64,000 nucleotides of DNA from Myxococcota bacterium (GCA_018821305.1 JAHJMN010000002.1:62001-126000), one strand, 5' to 3'. Positions 54,889 to 64,000 are shown, counted from the first letter of the stretch. Numbers and translations are program-made. The notes: generated by a model from the sequence alone, not told the origin.

Positions 54889-55758
54889 ATGAAGTTATTT
54901 ATTTTTTCTATTTCCTTCTGCCTTCTAGTATCTGGTTGTGGAAGTAGCGATAATCCAAACAATAATAATAACAATCAAAATAACACTTCTAACAATACTA
55001 ATAATAATACAAATAATACAAATAATACTCTGGGTGAATATACCATCCCAGTAAATACAACGTGGAACTGGCAACTCTCTGTCACTCCGCCCGATCTTTC
55101 TGATGATTTTGAAATGTATGACATTGATTTATTTGAAATTACACCCAATGAGATTCAGACCATTCATGAAGCAGGAGCACTTGTTATTTGCTATTTTTCA
55201 GCAGGTAGTTTTGAAGAATGGAGAGAAGATGCGAATGATTTCACAGTTTCAGATATTGGTAATGAACTGGATGGATGGGATGGAGAAAACTGGCTGAATA
55301 TTTCCAGTGATACTGTAAAAAATATTATGGAAAACAGATTGGATCTTGCGGTGGAAAAGGGTTGTGATGGCGTTGAACCAGACAATATTGATGGATATAC
55401 AAACGACTCCGGATTTGATCTTTCCTATGAAGACCAACTTCTTTATAATATATGGCTCGCAAATGAAGCTCATTTAAGAGGATTAAGCATTGGTTTAAAA
55501 AATGATGGAGATCAGGTAGTCGACTTGATAAATTATTTTGATTGGGCTTTAAATGAAGAATGTGTTTACTATAATGAATGCCATCTTTACAGAGCATTTA
55601 TTGAAGCTGGAAAAGCAGTTTTTCATGTGGAATATGTTGATAACGAAACTGAGGGTAATTCTCTTGCTGATTCGGTATGCAATGATTCTCAAAGACAAAA
55701 CTTTTCTACACTAATTAAAAAATGGGATTTGGATTACTGGTTCCTGACTTGTAATTAA
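54889..55758 (+). CDS. GH114-like (endo-polygalactosaminidase/TM1410) lipoprotein
   Basis: This lipoprotein has about 289 residues from the ATG at 54889, supported by AGAGAGG eight bases upstream; a longer frame from 54757 is unlikely. The signal is MKLFIFSISFCLLVSGCGSS, cysteine 17. An Asn/Thr-rich tether follows (about residues 23-48). The rest is a TIM-barrel of the GH114/TM1410 type: TTWNWQL, YDIDLFE, VICYFSAGSFEEWR, KGCDGVEPDN, LSIGLKND and DWALNEEC. The conserved Asp/Glu in those strand ends could be catalytic. It is predicted to cleave an alpha-1,4-galactosamine-type exopolysaccharide. It stands alone between trpS and lepA. Confidence 0.82.
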   Translation: MKLFIFSISFCLLVSGCGSSDNPNNNNNNQNNTSNNTNNNTNNTNNTLGEYTIPVNTTWNWQLSVTPPDLSDDFEMYDIDLFEITPNEIQTIHEAGALVICYFSAGSFEEWREDANDFTVSDIGNELDGWDGENWLNISSDTVKNIMENRLDLAVEKGCDGVEPDNIDGYTNDSGFDLSYEDQLLYNIWLANEAHLRGLSIGLKNDGDQVVDLINYFDWALNEECVYYNECHLYRAFIEAGKAVFHVEYVDNETEGNSLADSVCNDSQRQNFSTLIKKWDLDYWFLTCN

Positions 55759-55871
55759 TTTGCCTACAAGACCCTCTTTTTGTATTTATTTTACATCACC
55801 CACATCGAATACTCTGAAAATCATTGACTTTATAAAAGAATCAGATAGTTTCCATTGCTGAGGATGGCAGT

Positions 55872-57671
55872 ATGGATTCAAAATTCATCAGAAACTTCAG
55901 TATTATTGCACATATAGATCATGGAAAAAGTACCCTGGCTGACCGGATTCTCGAAAAAACCGGCTTAGTCAGTGAGCGAGATATGAGAGCCCAATATCTG
56001 GATCGAATGGATCTGGAACGTGAGCGTGGAATCACTATAAAAGCTCAAAGTGTACGTATTCCATACAAATACAAAGGTCAGGATTATATTATTAATTTAA
56101 TTGATACTCCTGGTCATGTCGATTTCAATTACGAGGTATCAAAAAGTTTAGCGGCCTGCGAAGGTGCTGTTTTAGTAGTGGATGCAACTCAGGGTGTTGA
56201 AGCTCAAACTCTCGCAAATGTTTATCTGGCTATAGATCAAAATCTTGAAATTATTCCTGTTCTTAACAAAATAGATCTTCCCAGCGCCGATCCGGAAGGT
56301 GTGGCAGAAGAAATTGAAGAAATAATTGGTATCGGAGCCAAAGATGCGCCACTGGTAAGTGCAAAGGAAGGCATCGGTATTGATGAGGTTTTAGCTCAAG
56401 TTATTGAACGAGTACCGCATCCTGTGGGAGATCCATCCGCTCCACTTCGAGCTTTGATTTTTGATAGTTGGTACGATAGTTATGTTGGAGCTATTGCTCT
56501 TGTTCGAATAGGCGAAGGTACAATTAAAAAGGGAGATCAGATTTTATTCGTTGCCTCAAAAGGAGTATATGAGGTTACCAAAGTTGGTGTATTTATTCCG
56601 GATGCTGTTGAAGTTTCTGAACTTACTGTTGGCGATGTTGGCTATATTATTGCTAATATTAAAGAAATCAGCGATATTCATGTTGGTGATACAGTTACTC
56701 ATAAAAGTCGTCCGTGTGTAGAACCTTATCCTGGGTTCCGTAAAATTCTTCCCATGGTCTATTCGGGTTTATATCCAGTTGAAAATGAAGATTATGGAGA
56801 TCTGAAGGATGCACTTGAAAAGTTGACTTTAAATGATTCCAGTTTTCAGTTTGAACCGGAGACTTCAGTTGCTCTGGGGTTTGGGTTCCGTTGCGGTTAT
56901 CTCGGACTTCTTCACATGGAAGTTATTCAAGAACGTCTTGAGCGTGAATACGATCTAAATCTTATTACTACAGCTCCTACAGTTACTTATAAGATTGTCA
57001 TGAAAGATGGGGAAGAAATTTGGATTGACAATCCAGCAAAACTTCCCAACATTATGAAAATTGAAAGTATTTATGAACCTTTCATAAAAGCTGATATCCA
57101 TGTTCCTGAAGAATATGTGGGACCAGTTATGAAACTGGCTCTGGATCGACGAGGAGAACAACTGAATCTACAGTATCATGGTCACAAACGAGTCATTATT
57201 ACCTATAAGTTACCCTTGGCAGAAATTATTTTTGATTTTTATGACAAACTCAAAAGCAACACTCGAGGTTACGCATCAATGGATTATGAACCCATTGATT
57301 ATGAGCCATCTGATTTGGTAAAGGTTGATATTTTAGTTAACGGAGATCCCGTTGATGCCCTATCAATAATAACTCATAGAACCAAATCATACGATCGATC
57401 TTTTGCCCTTATTCGGAAAATGAAAGAATATATTCCCAGACAACAGTATGAAGTTGCTATTCAGGCGGCAATTGGAACTAAAATTATCGCAAGAGTAACA
57501 GTAAAGGCATTTCGTAAGAACGTCACAGCTAAGTGCTATGGCGGCGATATTTCTCGAAAAAGAAAACTACTTGAGAAGCAGAAACAAGGTAAGAAACGTA
57601 TGAAAATGGTAGGAACCGTTGAAATTCCACAGGAAGCTTTCCTTGCTGTTTTGAAAGTAGGGGACGAATAG
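55872..57671 (+). CDS. lepA: Elongation factor 4 (LepA), ribosome back-translocase GTPase
   Basis: This 599-residue translation factor with GTPase motifs [21 protein letters not shown] and NKIDLP binds ribosomes and promotes back-translocation or assembly. The C-terminal LepA-specific domain is present ([20 protein letters not shown]), ending [13 protein letters not shown], so the protein is complete. The length matches the family exactly. The gene lies 113 bases after the GH114-like gene and converges with the repeat lipoprotein; no operon partner (such as lepB) follows. Confidence 0.97.
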   Translation: MDSKFIRNFSIIAHIDHGKSTLADRILEKTGLVSERDMRAQYLDRMDLERERGITIKAQSVRIPYKYKGQDYIINLIDTPGHVDFNYEVSKSLAACEGAVLVVDATQGVEAQTLANVYLAIDQNLEIIPVLNKIDLPSADPEGVAEEIEEIIGIGAKDAPLVSAKEGIGIDEVLAQVIERVPHPVGDPSAPLRALIFDSWYDSYVGAIALVRIGEGTIKKGDQILFVASKGVYEVTKVGVFIPDAVEVSELTVGDVGYIIANIKEISDIHVGDTVTHKSRPCVEPYPGFRKILPMVYSGLYPVENEDYGDLKDALEKLTLNDSSFQFEPETSVALGFGFRCGYLGLLHMEVIQERLEREYDLNLITTAPTVTYKIVMKDGEEIWIDNPAKLPNIMKIESIYEPFIKADIHVPEEYVGPVMKLALDRRGEQLNLQYHGHKRVIITYKLPLAEIIFDFYDKLKSNTRGYASMDYEPIDYEPSDLVKVDILVNGDPVDALSIITHRTKSYDRSFALIRKMKEYIPRQQYEVAIQAAIGTKIIARVTVKAFRKNVTAKCYGGDISRKRKLLEKQKQGKKRMKMVGTVEIPQEAFLAVLKVGDE

Positions 57672-57933
57672 TTCCTGACTGCCTGACTCACTGTGTCTGC
57701 GTTAAAAAAGTCATTCCCATAAAAGCTTCTTTTCAATAATATTCTAAACCTTTTTCGGTAATATGATATTGACTTATTTTCAAGAAATTTTTCAAGAAAA
57801 AGACTGCTACTGCTTGCCTTTATTCCTGAGGTTTTTACAGGAAATCTGGAAATCAGGCAAAGCCCCTTTTGTAACATAGTACATATTTTGCTTTATTGAA
57901 TTGTTAGATATTTTTATGATTCTTTGCGAAGAA
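57672..57933. other. Convergent intergenic region with CCTG-rich hairpins
   Basis: This 262-base stretch lies between the lepA stop and the stop of the repeat lipoprotein. TTGCCTTTATTCCTG at 57816-57830 can fold with CAGGAAAT and CAGGCAA at 57838-57863 to form a bidirectional stem, plausibly the shared terminator. The CCTG-type words recall R2, without proof of common origin. No gene is seen. Confidence 0.4.
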
Positions 57934-59346
57934 CTACATGCAGATTCCATAAGTATCCCAACCCATACAACTTCCACCGTTCGAGCAATTAGGAGCATCA
58001 AGATAACAAGCCTGATAACAAACGGGTTCCCCAAAACCTGTTGACATACACACATTTCCAGGCTGACAATCCGTAGAAGAACCACATGGGCTACCTGTAG
58101 GCAGATTTCCTGCTGGTGCATAACAATAGGGTTCACCTATAGACATATTGGAAACATCTACATAACAATGCTGATTCGGCATAGGACATCCTTCGTCAAA
58201 TATTGGATCGCAAAGTATCTCGCCACATTCTGGCGTCCCCATACAGTCTTCGTCTTCGCAGTCTATAAGACCATCGTTATCATTATCATAACCATCACCA
58301 CAATCCATTTCGTAGTCATTATTGCAATACCAATAGCAATCATCGATATCTTCGCAATCTATAAGACCGTCATTGTCATCATCCACGCCATTTGAACAGT
58401 CATACTCATAATCACTGTTACAATATTCATAACAATCCATATCATCACAGTCTACGAGCCCATCACCGTCATCATCTAAGCCATTCCAACAGTCTTCTCT
58501 GTTTACCTGGCAGGCAGGATGCTGGAGACATTCCTGATCAGTGCAGTCAATATAGCCGTCACCATCGTTATCAAGGCCATCATCGCAGATTTCCTGATTT
58601 TCAAGGCAGTATTCGTTTAAACGACAATCAACATCAGTACAGTCAACATAACCGTCACCGTCATTATCTATGCCGTCATCGCAAATTTCCGGGATTATGT
58701 TACATCCTGAAATACCAAAACATTCGGAATCAGTGCAGTCAATATAGCCATCGCCATCATTATCAAGACCGTCATCGCAGATTTCGCCCTCTATCTGGCA
58801 CTCTGGTAGATCCGCACAGGCAGGATCTTTACAATCAGTTAATCCATTGGCGTCATTATCAATGCCATCTCCGCAAATTTCTTCTTCAGTCGTGTTACAA
58901 ACTTGATGTCTCTGGCAATCCTGATCGGCACAATCAATAAATCCATCACCGTCGTTATCTTCACCATCGTCACAGACTTCAAGATATTCGCATTCGGAAC
59001 TACAGTCATTATCGTTACAATCAACAAAACCGTCCCCATCGTTATCAAGACCGTCATCGCAGATTTCATCTTCAATTTGACATGTTGCACTATTCATACA
59101 GTCCTGATCGGCACAATCAATATATCCATCGCCGTCATTATCTTCACCATCATTACAGATTTCCCCATTGCAAGCCGGTTTATCCATACAGTCCTGATCG
59201 GCACAGTCAATAAATCCATCGTTGTCGTTATCAAGACCGTCATCACAGGCACTTTCAACATATGGATTTGTCGTAGAGTCATCATCACAGGCTGCAAGGG
59301 ATGTGGCTGCCGTTAAGGCACAGATATAAATAAGTTTTTTCAGCAT
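57934..59346 (-). CDS. MopE-like calcium-repeat lipoprotein
   Basis: This 470-residue lipoprotein has the signal MLKKLIYICALTAATSLAAC (cysteine 20), preceded by GGAGGT before the ATG. Residues about 33-390 hold eleven copies of a MopE/EF-like calcium-loop repeat with the consensus CDDGxDNDGDGYIDCxDxDC. Each has two to four cysteines and Asp-rich DxDxDG loops. The C-terminal 80 residues are a Cys-rich domain (GSPCGSSTDCQPGNVC, GGSCMGWDTYGICM). It is likely a surface-exposed protein stabilised by Ca2+ and disulfides. It sits alone, convergent with lepA. The function is unknown; adhesion or copper/calcium binding is speculative. Confidence 0.88.
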   Translation of the reverse strand: MLKKLIYICALTAATSLAACDDDSTTNPYVESACDDGLDNDNDGFIDCADQDCMDKPACNGEICNDGEDNDGDGYIDCADQDCMNSATCQIEDEICDDGLDNDGDGFVDCNDNDCSSECEYLEVCDDGEDNDGDGFIDCADQDCQRHQVCNTTEEEICGDGIDNDANGLTDCKDPACADLPECQIEGEICDDGLDNDGDGYIDCTDSECFGISGCNIIPEICDDGIDNDGDGYVDCTDVDCRLNEYCLENQEICDDGLDNDGDGYIDCTDQECLQHPACQVNREDCWNGLDDDGDGLVDCDDMDCYEYCNSDYEYDCSNGVDDDNDGLIDCEDIDDCYWYCNNDYEMDCGDGYDNDNDGLIDCEDEDCMGTPECGEILCDPIFDEGCPMPNQHCYVDVSNMSIGEPYCYAPAGNLPTGSPCGSSTDCQPGNVCMSTGFGEPVCYQACYLDAPNCSNGGSCMGWDTYGICM

Positions 59347-59670
59347 TTGTATTTACCTCCGTGCTGTAAGCGTACCTTTATTTTTCCCTTTTTCAATTGG
59401 AAAAATGAGGCTTTTTGCAGAAATCGTTAATATGGATAACAATAAGTAGTTAGTCGCTGTCCTGAAATAACATATTATCTAGTTTTCGCCTGATTTTTGA
59501 TCTGGACACGGACTGCAAGTTGTTGAATTTATTATAGTGGCCTGTCAGAGTTTTTAATAAAATCCTTCGCGAAGCGAATTTCAGGACACGAATTGGATAG
59601 TTATTGGATTTTTTGCCTCTTGTGCAACGCAAAAGGCTTTTGATGTGTCTTCTACAGAAAGGTTTTTTCC
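59347..59670. other. Divergent intergenic region upstream of glmS
   Basis: This 324-base region contains a complete-length R1 copy at 59444-59598. The 72 bases between that copy and the glmS ATG contain no glmS-ribozyme-like signal that I can recognise. AGGTTT-type bases lie before the ATG but no strong ribosome-binding site. Confidence 0.5.
59444..59598 (+). repeat. R1 repeat, full-length copy
   Basis: AAGTAGTTAGTCGCTGTCCT opens the copy, GGACACGGACTGCAAGTTGT and TTGAATTTATTATAGTGGCC follow, and hairpins TTTTTAATAAAATCC and TTCGCGAAGCGAA lead into TTTCAGGACACGAAT. It lies 72 bases upstream of glmS. Confidence 0.85.
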
Positions 59671-61485
59671 ATGTGCGGAATTGTTGGATACACAGGAAGC
59701 AAGAATTGTTCATCCATTTTATTTGAGGGCCTCAGCAAACTTGAGTACCGTGGATACGATAGTGCCGGTATTACTGTAATCGAAAATTCAAAGGCTATAA
59801 CAATTAAAGCTCAAGGAAAATTAAGTAATCTAAAGCCTGAACTTGACAAATCAGGATTTACTGGTACTTGCGGAATTGGGCACACCCGTTGGGCAACTCA
59901 TGGGAAACCATCTGTTGAAAATGCGCATCCACATACTAGTGGACGAGTAACCGTAGTCCATAATGGAATCATTGAGAATTATGTTGAACTTAAATCACAT
60001 CTTATCTCAACTGGTCGAATATTTTCTTCTGAAACTGATACTGAGATAATAGCCCATCTTATTGATATCGGATTATCAAAAGGGAAAACTCCTCTCGAAG
60101 CAATTGCTGCCTGTACAGTTTCTTTAAAAGGAACGTGGGCTCTTGGTATATTAATAGATGGGTATTCTGATACTCTTTGGGCTGCAAGGAATCAGAGCCC
60201 TCTTATCCTTGGCACAAGCTCTGGAGAGAATTTCATTGCTTCTGATATTCCCGCCATAATGAGCCTCACAAACAGCGTTATTTTTCCAGAGGACAATGAA
60301 ATTATTGAAGTCAGTCCTGATAAAATCAGTATTTTCAATGAACAACTTGAAGAAATAAGAAGGACCCCTCAGACTATTCTATGGAATCCCGTTACTGCTG
60401 AAAAGGGTGGTTATAAGCACTTTATGCTTAAAGAAATTTCTGAACAACCAAGAGCCCTCAGTGACACAATTGCCGGGCGAATTACCAGCGAAGATCTTAT
60501 TTACTTCGACGGTATCGAACTTCCTTTAAATATAAAAAGAGTTCTCATTATTGCTTGTGGAACCAGTTATTATGCAGGCCTTATAGGTAAGTATATGATT
60601 GAAAATACAGCAAGAATACCCGTTGAAGTAGATTTTGCCAGTGAATTCAGGTATCGAAATCCCGTTTTAGATGCAAACACATTAATAATAAGTATTTCAC
60701 AATCCGGCGAAACTGCTGATACATTAGCAGCAGTAAAAGAAGCTCGTAAATCTGGTGCCTTCACTCTTTCTATAAGCAATGTAATTAACAGCCAGATTCC
60801 GAGGGTTAGTTCAAGTAGTTTCTATACGCATGCTGGACCTGAAATAGGTGTTGCCTCTACAAAAGCATTTACATGCCAATTGGGCGCCCTTTTTATGACA
60901 GCTGTTCACCTTGGCATTAAAACAGGATCTCTCGAACAAAAAGAAGCTATTCGACTGGTTGGTGAACTTCGAACAATTCCTTCTAAAATGCATTCGATTA
61001 TTGACCAGGGTGCTCAAATTAAAGTTATCGCAAGAAGATACATGTCATCGACGGGGTTTCTTTATATTGCTCGTGGATTAAACTATCCTATTGCTCTTGA
61101 AGGTGCTTTAAAATTAAAAGAAATCAGTTACATCCATGCTGAGGGCTATCCTGCGGGCGAAATGAAACATGGACCAATTGCGTTGATCGATGAAAATTTA
61201 CCTGTTGTTTCAATTGTTCCCAAGAATGGATACTATCAAAAGGTTGTCAGCAATCTTGAAGAAGTTCGTGCTCGCGGTGGCAAAATTATTGCTATTGCAA
61301 CTAGAGGAGACTCAGAAATTGCCGATATTGCAACAGATCTTTTTCAGATACCGGATACGGATCCTCTTCTCGAACCGTTGCTGACTGTCATACCCGTTCA
61401 ACTACTTGCTTATTATATAAGCGATTTTAAAGGCACAGATGTAGATCAACCTAGAAATCTTGCAAAATCTGTTACCGTTGAATAA
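59671..61485 (+). CDS. glmS: Glutamine-fructose-6-phosphate aminotransferase
   Basis: This 604-residue enzyme makes glucosamine-6-phosphate, the first step to UDP-GlcNAc and cell wall. Its N-terminal glutaminase (Ntn) has the catalytic Cys2 in MCGIVGYTG and TRWATHG and HNGIIENY landmarks. Two SIS isomerase domains follow, with CGTSYYAG, SQSGETADTLAA and SKAFTCQL-type motifs (residues about 290-600), ending with DQPRNLAKSVTVE. All parts are intact. The stop at 61485 is followed within about 5 bases by the first R1 fragment. An upstream R1 copy is the only special leader; a GlmS riboswitch was not seen. Confidence 0.97.
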   Translation: MCGIVGYTGSKNCSSILFEGLSKLEYRGYDSAGITVIENSKAITIKAQGKLSNLKPELDKSGFTGTCGIGHTRWATHGKPSVENAHPHTSGRVTVVHNGIIENYVELKSHLISTGRIFSSETDTEIIAHLIDIGLSKGKTPLEAIAACTVSLKGTWALGILIDGYSDTLWAARNQSPLILGTSSGENFIASDIPAIMSLTNSVIFPEDNEIIEVSPDKISIFNEQLEEIRRTPQTILWNPVTAEKGGYKHFMLKEISEQPRALSDTIAGRITSEDLIYFDGIELPLNIKRVLIIACGTSYYAGLIGKYMIENTARIPVEVDFASEFRYRNPVLDANTLIISISQSGETADTLAAVKEARKSGAFTLSISNVINSQIPRVSSSSFYTHAGPEIGVASTKAFTCQLGALFMTAVHLGIKTGSLEQKEAIRLVGELRTIPSKMHSIIDQGAQIKVIARRYMSSTGFLYIARGLNYPIALEGALKLKEISYIHAEGYPAGEMKHGPIALIDENLPVVSIVPKNGYYQKVVSNLEEVRARGGKIIAIATRGDSEIADIATDLFQIPDTDPLLEPLLTVIPVQLLAYYISDFKGTDVDQPRNLAKSVTVE

Positions 61486-61489
61486 ACCT

Positions 61490-61827
61490 TTTTCCTGAAA
61501 TTATTCGTGAAGCGAATTTGCGGAACGAAATATATAGTTAGCGTCCTGTAATACCGAATTTTCAAGTTGTACCATTTTTTTTTGTTCAGGACATTAACCC
61601 AAAGATACTGAAAATATTATTTGTTGCCTGATATTTTTTTTACCCTTCGCGAAGCGAATAAAAGGGCACGAAATAATTAGTTACTGTCCTGTAATACCGG
61701 AAATCAAATTTTTCGCCGATTTTTTGCTCAGGACAGTAACCGCAAGGTGTTGAATTTACTAGTAGTGGCCTGTTAGAAATTTTAATAAATTTCTTCGCGA
61801 AGCGAATTACAGGACACGAACTAATTA
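61490..61827 (+). repeat. R1 array: one partial and two full copies head to tail
   Basis: 61490-61533 is a right-end fragment (CCTGAAATTATTCGTGAAGC). 61533-61676 is a diverged full copy. 61674-61827 is an intact 154-bp copy with left end TAATTAGTTACTGTCCTG and right end ACAGGACACGAACTAATTA. Neighbouring copies share the TAATTA junction. All are in plus orientation. The last base lies 17 bases before the TTG start of the ABC exporter gene. Confidence 0.88.
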
Positions 61828-61844
61828 AGAAAGGAATACGATTT

Positions 61845-63305
61845 TTGTTTAAGATTATCAAAGAAATACTTAAACAATACAAGATTACTATTGCTGCAGG
61901 CTTGTTTATCAGTCTACTGCATGTTTTTTCTGGATTATTTATTATTTACCTCATTAAAGTCAGAATACTCATTGGATTTCCTGCAATAATATTAGCTTTT
62001 TTAACAGGAAGCATTCTCTCTTTTTGTCAGGACTTTCTTTTTCATTCATTGAATAATCACATTACTTTGAAACTCAGGAAAGAAGCTGTTAAAAATTCTA
62101 TTTTTAATATTGATAAATCAAAATCACTTCATTACTTTATAGAGCACTCCCAATGGATAAGTAGTGCAATAACCTCCATTACTCGCACCGCAGGAAGGCG
62201 CGTTCCTCAGGTTCTTTTTTTTACCAGTATTCTCTTTTACATAAACTGGAAATTATCACTTATTTTCATACTTTTCCTTCCAGTTTATGCAGCAGGAGTA
62301 ATCTTCGCAGGAAGACTTTCGTCTAAATTCAGACAAAAATTTTACGAAACTGACAATGAATTCTATAAACTTGAAGAAAGTATTTTCAATAATTCGGACA
62401 ATCTAAAACTAAATTCATCCCCTGCTAATATTTTATCTTTGCTTGATAAAGAAAGTATTGAATTAGAATCAGTTGGGTTACTTTATCAAAGGGCTTTTGG
62501 AATAACATCCCCATTCAGTCTGATTTTTTTTGCAATAATTATATTTGTTATAAACCTGCTTAGTATTAAGTTTCAACTTGATAGCAATTCTTTATTCGCT
62601 TGGATTACTGTAACAGTACTTCTTTATGCTCCTGTCAGCGGTAGCGGTTCTGATGCTGTTCTTATAATTAATTTTCTTCGATCCGATAAAAATATTTTTA
62701 ACAATAACTGGTCGACAATTCCAAAGACTGATTTCCAATCTCTATCTATTTCTAATCTCTCATTTTCATATGGAAAAACTAAAATATTTAAAAATTTGTC
62801 TATTAATTTAAACCGGGGAGAAAAAATATTTATTACTGGAAAAAACGGTTGTGGAAAAACCACTTTACTCCGCCTTATTTCTGGAAACCTGATAACTGAG
62901 CAGATTGCTTTTAATAATAATTTAGAATCTAAAAATATCTCAATTGAATTTGTTAATGCAAATCCTGAAGTAATATATAAAAATTTAAACTTTACCCTGA
63001 ATCCTGGAAATAAACGCTACCCAATTGATTTCTTTCATGATTTTTACAATCCAGAACATCTACCAAAAAAACAGTTTTCAACTGCCCTTTTATCTTCCGG
63101 TGAAAGGAAAAAGATATGTATTACCAGGGCCCTGAGAAGCGAGAGTAAACTTATACTCCTTGATGAACCTTTTTCTGGACTTGATTTTAAATCTATTGAA
63201 TGGTTATCAGACTATATTTTATCTGATAAAGATAGATCCTATATTTTAACTGGACACTTTATCCCAGAATCGCTGGAAAAGCTCAAAAGTATTTCATTGT
63301 CATGA
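61845..63305 (+). CDS. ABC exporter, fused permease-ATPase
   Basis: This 486-residue half-transporter has a type IV permease of about 270 residues with six membrane helices, then an ATPase domain: Walker A TGKNGCGKTT (about 330), signature LSSGERKKI (about 415), Walker B LILLDEPFSG (about 434). The nucleotide domain is short, about 190 residues. It should act as a homodimer; the substrate is unknown, but the following glycosyltransferase suggests a lipid or glycan. The TTG start is inferred from AAAGGA about nine bases upstream and from no better ATG. The gene starts just after the R1 array and its TGA overlaps the next ATG (ATGA). Confidence 0.85.
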   Translation: MFKIIKEILKQYKITIAAGLFISLLHVFSGLFIIYLIKVRILIGFPAIILAFLTGSILSFCQDFLFHSLNNHITLKLRKEAVKNSIFNIDKSKSLHYFIEHSQWISSAITSITRTAGRRVPQVLFFTSILFYINWKLSLIFILFLPVYAAGVIFAGRLSSKFRQKFYETDNEFYKLEESIFNNSDNLKLNSSPANILSLLDKESIELESVGLLYQRAFGITSPFSLIFFAIIIFVINLLSIKFQLDSNSLFAWITVTVLLYAPVSGSGSDAVLIINFLRSDKNIFNNNWSTIPKTDFQSLSISNLSFSYGKTKIFKNLSINLNRGEKIFITGKNGCGKTTLLRLISGNLITEQIAFNNNLESKNISIEFVNANPEVIYKNLNFTLNPGNKRYPIDFFHDFYNPEHLPKKQFSTALLSSGERKKICITRALRSESKLILLDEPFSGLDFKSIEWLSDYILSDKDRSYILTGHFIPESLEKLKSISLS

Positions 63306-64000
63306 AGTTACAACTAAATCATTCTTATTTAATTGCTTCTGGTCTCTTTTTACTTCTCTCATTAGTTTTCTTTTTAATTATCTTTTTTCAGCAGCACGGT
63401 TTCACTTATCCTCTTGATGATCCATATATACACCTCAGTATTTCAGATAATTTTGCTCATAGAGGAATCTGGGGTATCTCCGGCGGAGAGTTTTCAGCTT
63501 CAAGCTCCTCACCGGTATGGACTTTAATATTAAGCTTTTTTGCACTTTTCCCCATTAATTCTCTTTTTGTTCCTCTTGTCATCAATATATTCGTAGTCTT
63601 GGGGCTTGTCTATTTTTTAAAAAGTAAAAAGATTGAAGACCCCATCATTTTTTCAATTCTCTTTCTTACTCCACTTATTCCCCTCGTCTTTACTGGTATG
63701 GAGCATATTATTCAAGTATTCATTTCTCTGTTCCTTTTTTTGTTTCTTTTGGAAAAAAATTCATCAACACCCAGGTTTGTTTATTTATTATTGTTTATAT
63801 CCGGTGGTATACGATATGAATTTCTCTTTTTTGCAGTATGTCTGGGTTTCTTTCATAGTCTTCAGACTAAATCTTTTTTACCACTCATTACATTTATCTT
63901 TACTGTAGCACTTATCCCGATTTTTTTTGGAATTATTCATATAATGAACTCATGGGATTTTCTACCTTCCGGTGTAATGATTAAAGGAAATCATCTGTTT
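63302..64000 (+). CDS. GT-C glycosyltransferase-like membrane protein, partial
   Basis: The first 233 codons run off the right edge. Six or so hydrophobic segments are already visible (for example ASGLFLLLSLVFFLIIFF near residue 12). The first extracytoplasmic loop has YPLDDPYIHL, a D-D pair like the catalytic acidic motif in the first loop of ArnT/PMT-type GT-C enzymes, and SSSSPVW. It should use a lipid-linked sugar. The ATG at 63302 overlaps the stop of the ABC exporter, so the two are cotranscribed and may act together. The call is based on the visible part only. Confidence 0.72.
   Translation, partial: MKLQLNHSYLIASGLFLLLSLVFFLIIFFQQHGFTYPLDDPYIHLSISDNFAHRGIWGISGGEFSASSSSPVWTLILSFFALFPINSLFVPLVINIFVVLGLVYFLKSKKIEDPIIFSILFLTPLIPLVFTGMEHIIQVFISLFLFLFLLEKNSSTPRFVYLLLFISGGIRYEFLFFAVCLGFFHSLQTKSFLPLITFIFTVALIPIFFGIIHIMNSWDFLPSGVMIKGNHLF

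Noticed and set aside
58392-58940. 182-codon plus-strand frame opposite the calcium-repeat lipoprotein
   Set aside because: It is the antisense shadow of the Asp-rich repeats (His/Asn/Arg-rich translation) with no start support.
59599-59670. glmS riboswitch/ribozyme
   Set aside because: Only 72 bases remain between R1 and the glmS start and none of the ribozyme core is recognisable.
61640-61882. 80-codon minus-strand reading frame
   Set aside because: Covers the R1 array; similar to the frame at 20490 only through the repeat.
1-64000. tRNA, rRNA or CRISPR arrays
   Set aside because: No GGTTCGAATCC-type arm with flanking acceptor stem, no rRNA-like block, and no regularly spaced 24-37-base repeats with unique spacers were found by eye. 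Small RNA genes could still have been missed.

Overview
The window looks like chromosomal DNA from an AT-rich, Gram-negative bacterium with an anaerobic or facultative lifestyle and a deltaproteobacterial/myxobacterial style of gene content. The envelope is Gram-negative: there are many lipoproteins with clear lipoboxes, a beta-barrel, an ExbB/MotA-type channel and an M16 protease. The regulators (an FHA-type enhancer-binding protein, a Ser/Thr kinase with one membrane segment, a stand-alone FHA protein, a PilZ protein, a DnaK/J paralogue pair) and the calcium-type repeat lipoproteins are common in Myxococcota and relatives. A benzoyl-CoA-reductase/2-hydroxyacyl-CoA-dehydratase-like cluster argues for anaerobic metabolism. 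The lineage is inference; no rRNA or tRNA gene was recognised. Neither a phage nor an insertion sequence with a transposase was seen.

Layout. 1-3499 (minus): four overlapping genes for two 2-hydroxyacyl-CoA-dehydratase-family subunits and two ASKHA ATPase activators. 3812-8820 (minus): phosphate transporter with its PhoU-like partner, a Nudix hydrolase, an exported beta-propeller-like protein with a zinc ribbon, and a lipoprotein. 9096-18342 (plus): recC-recB-recD followed, with a 4-base overlap, by a beta-helix lipoprotein. 18343-22157: two linked unknowns and an FHA/AAA+/Fis regulator, separated by dense repeats. 22176-30077 (minus): oxidoreductase, Cys-rich lipoprotein, PilZ protein, DnaK-like/J-protein pair, glycerate kinase. 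30457-35999 (plus): M16 protease, Ser/Thr kinase, Cys-loop membrane protein. 36002-40738 (minus): a giant DUF4011-type helicase that may be a defence protein. 41093-43666: a lipoprotein with ten Cys-rich repeats. 43816-48464 (plus): unknown protein, FHA protein, ExbB/MotA-like channel, ion-channel partner and beta-barrel, a candidate undescribed energised envelope apparatus. 48452-64000: lipoprotein, glnA, trpS with a TraB-like partner, a GH114-like lipoprotein, lepA, a MopE-like repeat lipoprotein, glmS, an ABC exporter and a truncated GT-C glycosyltransferase.

The most striking non-coding signal is an interspersed repeat, here called R1. The intact copies are 154 bp and carry about 22-bp imperfect terminal inverted repeats plus nested hairpins. 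Two intact copies differ by paired, compensating substitutions in one hairpin stem. About a dozen copies or fragments occur, every one in the same orientation, and several start at or within a few bases of a stop codon. One copy has been split by a second 251-bp element (R2) that has its own inverted ends. The repeat family and the 43816-48464 operon are the two best candidates for something undescribed.
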